A stretch of 61,116 bases of DNA. Origin: CAUZSN01 sp963582345. Its GTDB lineage: Bacteria; Planctomycetota; Planctomycetia; Planctomycetales; Planctomycetaceae. The translations under genes were made by a program, and so were the position numbers. Positions 56,110 to 61,116 of the stretch are shown in pieces; position 1 is the first letter of the stretch, and every line of letters begins with the position of its first letter. The stretch is taken from contig CAUZSN010000005.1 in the NCBI GenBank assembly GCA_963582345.1, positions 1-61,116 on the forward strand, written 5' to 3'. The notes below the pieces were generated by a model. That model made no database searches, was not told the DNA's origin, and worked only from the letters and a program-made list of their open reading frames with translations.

Positions 56110-56621
56110 AGCTTTGTCATTTCCAAATTGGATTCCTCGCGGACCAACAGCACAATCGCATTCGCCGCAATGGCTTCTTCGCGTCCAATTGGTCCGACAT
56201 TTTCTCCGCTTTTAGCTTTGACGTTGATCACGTTCGTTTCGATTCCCAGCAGCTGTGACAAACGGGCTTGAATTCGAGGCTTGTCTGCTGACAAATTTGG
56301 CTGCTGAGCGAAAACCGTGCAGTCCAAATTGGCCACATTCCATCCTCGCTCGCGTAAGGCTAGGACCGCTTGGACCACAAAATGAGCCGAATCTGCATTA
56401 GCCCATTGGTCGTCGGTGTCAGGAAACCACTGGCCAATGTCTCCCAAACCGGCGGCTCCCAGTAGTGAATCGGTCACGGCGTGCAGCAGCACGTCGGCGT
56501 CGCTATGACCAACCGTTCTACGGTCACAATCGATCTGAACTCCACCCAGATGCAGTGTTCCGCCTGGAGCCAATTGATGTATGTCGTGGCCGAGTCCGAC
56601 GCGCATGTTCGAGCCAACCAT
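56106..56621 (-). CDS. ispF: 2-C-methyl-D-erythritol 2,4-cyclodiphosphate synthase
   Basis: Makes the cyclic diphosphate intermediate of the non-mevalonate isoprenoid pathway. The metal site is GHDIHQL, with the second His in VGHSDADVLLHAV. KSGENVGPIGREEAIAANAI is the conserved C-terminal end. The length of 171 is normal; ATG 56606 (MRVGLGHD) is an alternative start. The last four bases overlap cysS. Confidence 0.95.
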   Translation of the reverse strand: MVGSNMRVGLGHDIHQLAPGGTLHLGGVQIDCDRRTVGHSDADVLLHAVTDSLLGAAGLGDIGQWFPDTDDQWANADSAHFVVQAVLALRERGWNVANLDCTVFAQQPNLSADKPRIQARLSQLLGIETNVINVKAKSGENVGPIGREEAIAANAIVLLVREESNLEMTKL

Positions 56622-56972
56622 GTCCGTCCGTGTCGCTCCTTCACGTGCACAGTCGCATCAAACGAGCTAACTTGGAAAATCGGCCAGTTCGACCGGCCCA
56701 ACCAATGCTAGTAACACGCGTAATCATAGCGTGAGGAACGAGTTCTGACAATATAGGGATGGTTAAGGACGAAGCACCAACTGACTGAGGTTTAGCAGAT
56801 TTACCAAAATGCAGCCAGCCACAGACGGATCTTGATTCCCAGACTCCAAAACCTCGAATTCTCGACCCAAATTGACACATTCAACGGCGTCTTATACACT
56901 CCGCTGCCGCTTGATGGTCACTCAGGCAGCTGTGATCACGTGCGAGATTTGACGTCCATCGGAGCGTCTGAG

Positions 56973-57845
56973 TTGAACCGCCAAAAATCAACATTCTGTG
57001 CACTGCTATCGATGCTGACCACTGCGCCAACTCTACTACTGATATTACTTTCGGGTTGCGCTCTGATGCAGAAAACTCACAAGCTGTTCGTTCAGGAAAC
57101 AACCAGCCTGCGGCCGATCGTGGCAACTCGCGACGCAATCCAACTGGAAGTCGTCTTTATCCAGCGTCCGGTTCAGGACCCTTTGCTGGGACACGCATTA
57201 TGGAATGAGATTGATCAAATCGGTGCTTTGTCGCCCGAAGCTCGTGACGCATTGAAGCGCGCCGGGATTCGCATTGGCCACATCGGTTCGACGCCTCCAC
57301 GTGCGCTGCAAGCCTTGTTGGGATTGACCTCAGCGACCCAGACCAAAGAGAAACGTGAAAACTCCAGTCAATTGGTCGACCGTCGTGTCACGCTTCGGTC
57401 AGGTCAAGAGACTGAAATCGTGACCAGTTTCGTTTACCCCGCTTGTTTCCTGGCAACCAATGGAAGGAATTCAGCAGAGTTGAAAGAATTTCGAAACGCC
57501 CGCTGCGTATTCCGCGTGAAAGCGAATCGCGAGCAGGATGGTTGGGTCAACTTGGAATTTCTTCCGGAAGTTCACCACGGCAACTTCAGTGTTCAACCCA
57601 CGCCGATCGCGGCCGGCGGTTGGCAATATCGAACGACACAGAACATCGAGCCGCTATTTGACCAGCGATTCAGTGTGCATCTAAGTGTTGGCGAAATGGT
57701 ATTAATCACTGTGGACCAAACGAGCGGAGGATCGCTCGGGCAACATTTCTTTCTTGGAGCGGATTCCGACGCGCGGCTGCAGAGATTACTGGTCGTTCGC
57801 TTGGCTGACATGCGAAATATCGACCCGGTGTATGCCATCGACTGA
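56973..57845 (+). CDS. Putative lipoprotein, unknown
   Basis: A 290-residue exported protein. A TTG at 56973 with GGAG eight bases upstream starts a good lipoprotein signal: basic NRQK, a hydrophobic stretch and LLSGC. ATG 57012 is an alternative but drops the basic end. The mature part has VVFIQRPVQDPLLGHALWNEI, a Thr/Lys-rich middle and a C-terminal beta-rich domain with MVLITVDQTSGGSLGQHFFLG. No family is recognised. The open frame before 56973 has no coding character. Confidence 0.65.
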   Translation: MNRQKSTFCALLSMLTTAPTLLLILLSGCALMQKTHKLFVQETTSLRPIVATRDAIQLEVVFIQRPVQDPLLGHALWNEIDQIGALSPEARDALKRAGIRIGHIGSTPPRALQALLGLTSATQTKEKRENSSQLVDRRVTLRSGQETEIVTSFVYPACFLATNGRNSAELKEFRNARCVFRVKANREQDGWVNLEFLPEVHHGNFSVQPTPIAAGGWQYRTTQNIEPLFDQRFSVHLSVGEMVLITVDQTSGGSLGQHFFLGADSDARLQRLLVVRLADMRNIDPVYAID

Positions 57846-57876
57846 AGCTCTGGATTGTGCGGCTAGGATTCAGGTT

Positions 57877-60846
57877 TCAGCGTTCGGGTCTTAGAGGGTT
57901 GAGTCGCGGCAGCCGCTGGAAAATGTCAAAGGCTTCGGAGTGAGTCGCTTTGTGCTTTTCTTGATACATTCGTACCGCCGACTGTGTGGCGTCAAAGGAC
58001 TGCCGTGGTGTGTGGGCAATGATGCGGAGGTCGTCGAACTGGATCTCGCCCAGCCCGTGCAGTGCAATAGTGATTTTGAATTCTCCGTTTTGATGTATTT
58101 CACGGATCAGTTGGAATTGGTGCCAATCGCACTTTTCGTTCCAGCGAATTGCGCCGATCGGCCCCGTCAAGTTGTCGAACAGCATCGCACCATCCAAATT
58201 AGCGGTGATTGGCGAAATAACGCGAGCCCAACCACTGACATGCAGAATTTGGCCACTTTGGACGCGGACGGACGGAGTCGTCACGCTGACCTGGTTACGG
58301 CGGACGATATTTGATGGTTCGTCGTTCGTCGTTGGGACCGCGACCAAGCGCAGACAGTAATCTCCGTGACGCGAGACCAGTGCCAACTCGGCATTCGCGC
58401 GAATGCCGTCAATGGTGTTCTGGTCGTACCGCCATCCATTGCGGACCATCGTAGTTGTATCGATGTTTTCGAAATCGCCCGAAGGCAGTTCGTTGCGTTC
58501 CGATTTGACAGTGCTGCGCCCGATATGTTCAATCATTCGCCAATGATCGGGCAACGTTTGGAAACAAACCGTATGTAGACTAGAAACCGGCAATGACAAG
58601 CTGCGCCGCGCCTCGTCCCAATAAGCGCGCTGCAGGATCCTGAGCGCTTGCATCGCTGTGTCGCTCAATTGCTGGGCCTGAGCAAAGTCTTTGCCCTGAT
58701 CGAAGACATTTGGCTGTTGCTGGATTGTGATTGCGCGACGATAGACATTTTCCGCGCGCTGTAAGAATGCCTCGGCGCTTGCCAACAATTGTGGGGCATC
58801 CGGCTGTTCGACTCCCAAGTCTTTGAACTCCTCGTTAACACGCCGTACGCGCTCGAGTTTCTGCAGGGCCAGATCAATCGACACTCGCGCGCTTTTTACC
58901 TGCATTTGTTCCATCTTGTTCTGGAGCATCGAGATCAAATTGCGATCCGAGGTCAGCACGATAGCGGCTGTCTGATCGAAGTTTGGCAGCGTGATTTTGA
59001 TCCCGCCTGCGACACGGTCGCTGTTCAGGCTTTCAATCTTGGTTGTCGTTACATTCCATGCCGACGCGGTCGCTGGGACGCCGGGGATGACAATCGTCGC
59101 GTCACGGGCGACCATCTTACCCGGCACGAATTGTGCACCTTCCTGATACCACACCAGCAGCAATAAAAGGCCGTAGTCGGTTTCCAGTACGGCTGCTTCA
59201 CATTCGTCGTGCCGCTGCGATTCGCGGCTCAGCTGATTGTTTCGGAAAATATTGGGTTTGCGATGGAACAGTGTCCCCGTGCGTATTGTGCCACGCGATT
59301 GGGCAGAGCGCTGGGAATCGCTGTGACCAACTTCGAACGGAATTTGTTCGACAAGGGTCCCCGTCGCCAACCACGGTTCGATTAACTCGAGCTCAAGATT
59401 CAATTGTGTAATCATCAATTCTCGTTCTCGAGCTCCGGGAGCATTATCGTCTAGGGCTGTCGTTTTCCAATACGCAATCCCGCGGCATCCCGCGGCAAGT
59501 GCTGCGTAGACCTGCAACTGGATTTGTTCCGGTTCGATGACCATGGGGGTTTTGTTCGCGGCGTGACGCCAACGAGAATGTGCGACCGCTGGTTCGGTCT
59601 GGATCCATGTCCATACGAAACTCCCGGGACGGGTCAGTCGGCGTTCTGGAGACAGCCAATCGCGATACTGCTTTAACGGGAAACTGGTGTTAATTACGTG
59701 ACGGCTGATGCCCAACAAATCGACGTGCCGGGAATACACATGCTCCAGACCAGTCACATCGGCCATCAACGGCCGATTCAAGCGGCGATCGGCGCTGCGA
59801 ATTTGACCAATCCAAGCGATCAGTTCTTTTTGCGCCGACGGTGTGATCCGCGTTCCCAAGCTCCACGCCAACACCCCAGCGGTCTCGGTGGTAAACGGAA
59901 TCAGACTCGCCTGAGTCGCGTCGAGAAGGTGACCCGAGTCGGAAACTGCACGTGGCGGTGGTGTCATGGCCCACAACCCGCGCGAACGCAAGTCATCGAT
60001 CAGTTCCTGATTGCTGTAGTCGGGTATCCATACCAGATTTAGACCACTTTTTTTAAAATGCTCAGGATCTTCACCGTGGAAAGGGGTCATGCGAGGCAAC
60101 GTTGGACATCCGTCAATCAACAGTCGGTCTAATCGAAATTCAACCTGTGGTCTCATGTCGTTTTGGTCCGCGGAAAGTTGCACTATGGGCGTTTCAATTG
60201 ATGGTGAGATGACCGGTCCCAGCTTCAAGTCATCTAGGAAGAACTTGGATTTTCCCGGTCCCAACTGCGCCATAATTACCGCTTGATCGACATACATATG
60301 TTTGGAATTGATCGCGACGGGCTTGTTCCTGGCACGCAAGAATCGCAGACGCTCCTGCACTTGATGTGTCAAGGTCGTACATACCAGTCGTTGCCATTCG
60401 GGTGCATTAGTGTATCTGCTGCCTCGAACCAGCGTGCTAAGAATCTGCCCAGTACGCGGATCCTTTTGATGCGGAAAAATGATCCGCAGAGCCAACTGGG
60501 CTCCGTTGTGGTTCGACTTGACCCAAACCGAGAGATTCAAGTCATCAAACACTCGGCTGCGTGGCAACGGATGCTCGAGTTGGACCGTGGCACCTTGTAG
60601 GCCAGCATCAATGCTTATCGTCTCGCAAGCGATTCCGGAATGGTACGTGTGCTTATTACGACGACGTGACAGCCGAAGCACATTTGGTTTTTCGTATTGG
60701 ACCTTCCAGCTGGCTCGCTGACCGTCGAAGCGTTCGTAGTAGTCAGCGCAAAGGGCACCATGTGGGCCTCCTTGTCCTAGCAGGATCAAACCCAACACTT
60801 TAAGAACAGCCGATGGTTGCGACGAAAGTGGCTTCAATGCCTTCAA
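57877..60846 (-). CDS. Large secreted multidomain protein, unknown
   Basis: A 989-residue exported protein with a signal peptide ending in GALCA, TTG start. After it, an Asp/Asn-rich region (about 35-215) ends in FFLDDLKLGPV and resembles a carbohydrate-binding beta-sandwich. A middle region (about 240-560) has 'GLNLVWIPDYSNQELIDDLRS' then GLWAMTPPP, VLAWSLGT and RGIAYWKT, as in TIM-barrel-like families. A second beta-sandwich (about 800-940) has 'FDDLRIIAHTP'. The order suggests a polysaccharide-related protein, but no catalytic site can be named. Confidence 0.6.
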   Translation of the reverse strand: MKALKPLSSQPSAVLKVLGLILLGQGGPHGALCADYYERFDGQRASWKVQYEKPNVLRLSRRRNKHTYHSGIACETISIDAGLQGATVQLEHPLPRSRVFDDLNLSVWVKSNHNGAQLALRIIFPHQKDPRTGQILSTLVRGSRYTNAPEWQRLVCTTLTHQVQERLRFLRARNKPVAINSKHMYVDQAVIMAQLGPGKSKFFLDDLKLGPVISPSIETPIVQLSADQNDMRPQVEFRLDRLLIDGCPTLPRMTPFHGEDPEHFKKSGLNLVWIPDYSNQELIDDLRSRGLWAMTPPPRAVSDSGHLLDATQASLIPFTTETAGVLAWSLGTRITPSAQKELIAWIGQIRSADRRLNRPLMADVTGLEHVYSRHVDLLGISRHVINTSFPLKQYRDWLSPERRLTRPGSFVWTWIQTEPAVAHSRWRHAANKTPMVIEPEQIQLQVYAALAAGCRGIAYWKTTALDDNAPGARERELMITQLNLELELIEPWLATGTLVEQIPFEVGHSDSQRSAQSRGTIRTGTLFHRKPNIFRNNQLSRESQRHDECEAAVLETDYGLLLLLVWYQEGAQFVPGKMVARDATIVIPGVPATASAWNVTTTKIESLNSDRVAGGIKITLPNFDQTAAIVLTSDRNLISMLQNKMEQMQVKSARVSIDLALQKLERVRRVNEEFKDLGVEQPDAPQLLASAEAFLQRAENVYRRAITIQQQPNVFDQGKDFAQAQQLSDTAMQALRILQRAYWDEARRSLSLPVSSLHTVCFQTLPDHWRMIEHIGRSTVKSERNELPSGDFENIDTTTMVRNGWRYDQNTIDGIRANAELALVSRHGDYCLRLVAVPTTNDEPSNIVRRNQVSVTTPSVRVQSGQILHVSGWARVISPITANLDGAMLFDNLTGPIGAIRWNEKCDWHQFQLIREIHQNGEFKITIALHGLGEIQFDDLRIIAHTPRQSFDATQSAVRMYQEKHKATHSEAFDIFQRLPRLNPLRPER

Positions 60847-61116
60847 CTTGTTTCAGTCTGCGGAAACCACCGTTAATGGCGAGTTCTGGATCCTTTGAAT
60901 TTTTCCAACTCGGTTCAGAATTCGTCGGTGGAATCTAGGTTTCTTAGCAAACGACTGCTAAAAATAAAGATGGTATTTTTTTCCTAAACCAGCGTATCTG
61001 TAAACGTCAGCAAGTTTTTATTGACCTGTTGTGGAATTTAAAGTCCTCAGATGGTTGTTTCTGGAAGGCAGGGTTGACGAAAAGAAACATCGTCGCCAGC
61101 CGGGTACGCCACTGTA

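Noticed and set aside
1..61116. Any tRNA, rRNA, insertion sequence, integrase, prophage or restriction system
   Set aside because: No tRNA T-loop in a proper context, no transposase or integrase protein and no terminal repeats were seen.

Overview
The window looks like ordinary chromosome of a planctomycete (Planctomycetota). GC is near 50% by eye. Supporting signs are a fused AroD-AroE enzyme, a Tat-exported Gfo/Idh/MocA oxidoreductase, a Lys/Ala-rich H1-like protein, a cysteinyl-tRNA synthetase with a degenerate and displaced KMSKS loop, and several secreted or membrane proteins of unknown function. Genes are mostly scattered singly or in pairs on both strands, and GTG and TTG starts are common. 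I saw no tRNA, rRNA, CRISPR array, prophage, transposon or integrase.

Layout. 0-9 kb: nnrE, scpB, csrA, cstA, an RmlD-like protein, a small lipoprotein, and the def-fmt pair. 9-16.5 kb: a zinc-peptidase-like lipoprotein converging on htrA, rnc, the H1-like gene, a long gap, a STAS protein, smpB, and a broken RraA-like gene. 16.7-22.4 kb: lipB-lipA, a lipoyl-like domain protein, holB-ricT, a Minf_1886-like protein and a membrane protein. 22.4-34.2 kb: a fungal-type cystathionine gamma-synthase-like enzyme, a 2-hydroxyacid dehydrogenase, a PYROXD2-like flavoprotein and a Gfo/Idh/MocA protein (all minus strand), then a stress-protein/NhaD-type antiporter pair and a large secreted protein. 34.8-44.8 kb: an ArsM-like methyltransferase, a site-2 protease, mutL, aroDE-aroK-prepilin peptidase, hisH and hisA. 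44.8-61.1 kb: archease-rtcB, a DMT transporter, a glycerate 2-kinase, tex, thpR, ruvA, ruvC, ispF-cysS, a lipoprotein and a 989-residue secreted protein.

How the genes fit together. Most are housekeeping: chromosome segregation and repair (scpB, holB, mutL, ruvA, ruvC), translation and RNA quality (def-fmt, smpB, cysS, rnc, rtcB-archease, thpR, tex), lipoate, shikimate, histidine and isoprenoid synthesis, and glycerate metabolism (2-hydroxyacid dehydrogenase plus glycerate 2-kinase, about 24 kb apart).

I did not find a clear new defence or mobile system. The points most worth a second look are: a lipoate cluster in which LipB lacks the usual Lys/Cys pair and a neighbouring lipoyl-like domain lacks the modified lysine; three genes that read through only if one or two single-base indels are corrected (15.8-16.5, 32.0-32.3 and 37.0-37.4 kb); an RNase III with Ala at a metal-binding Asp site; an RmlD-like protein without YxxxK; and perfect inverted repeats upstream of csrA and tex.
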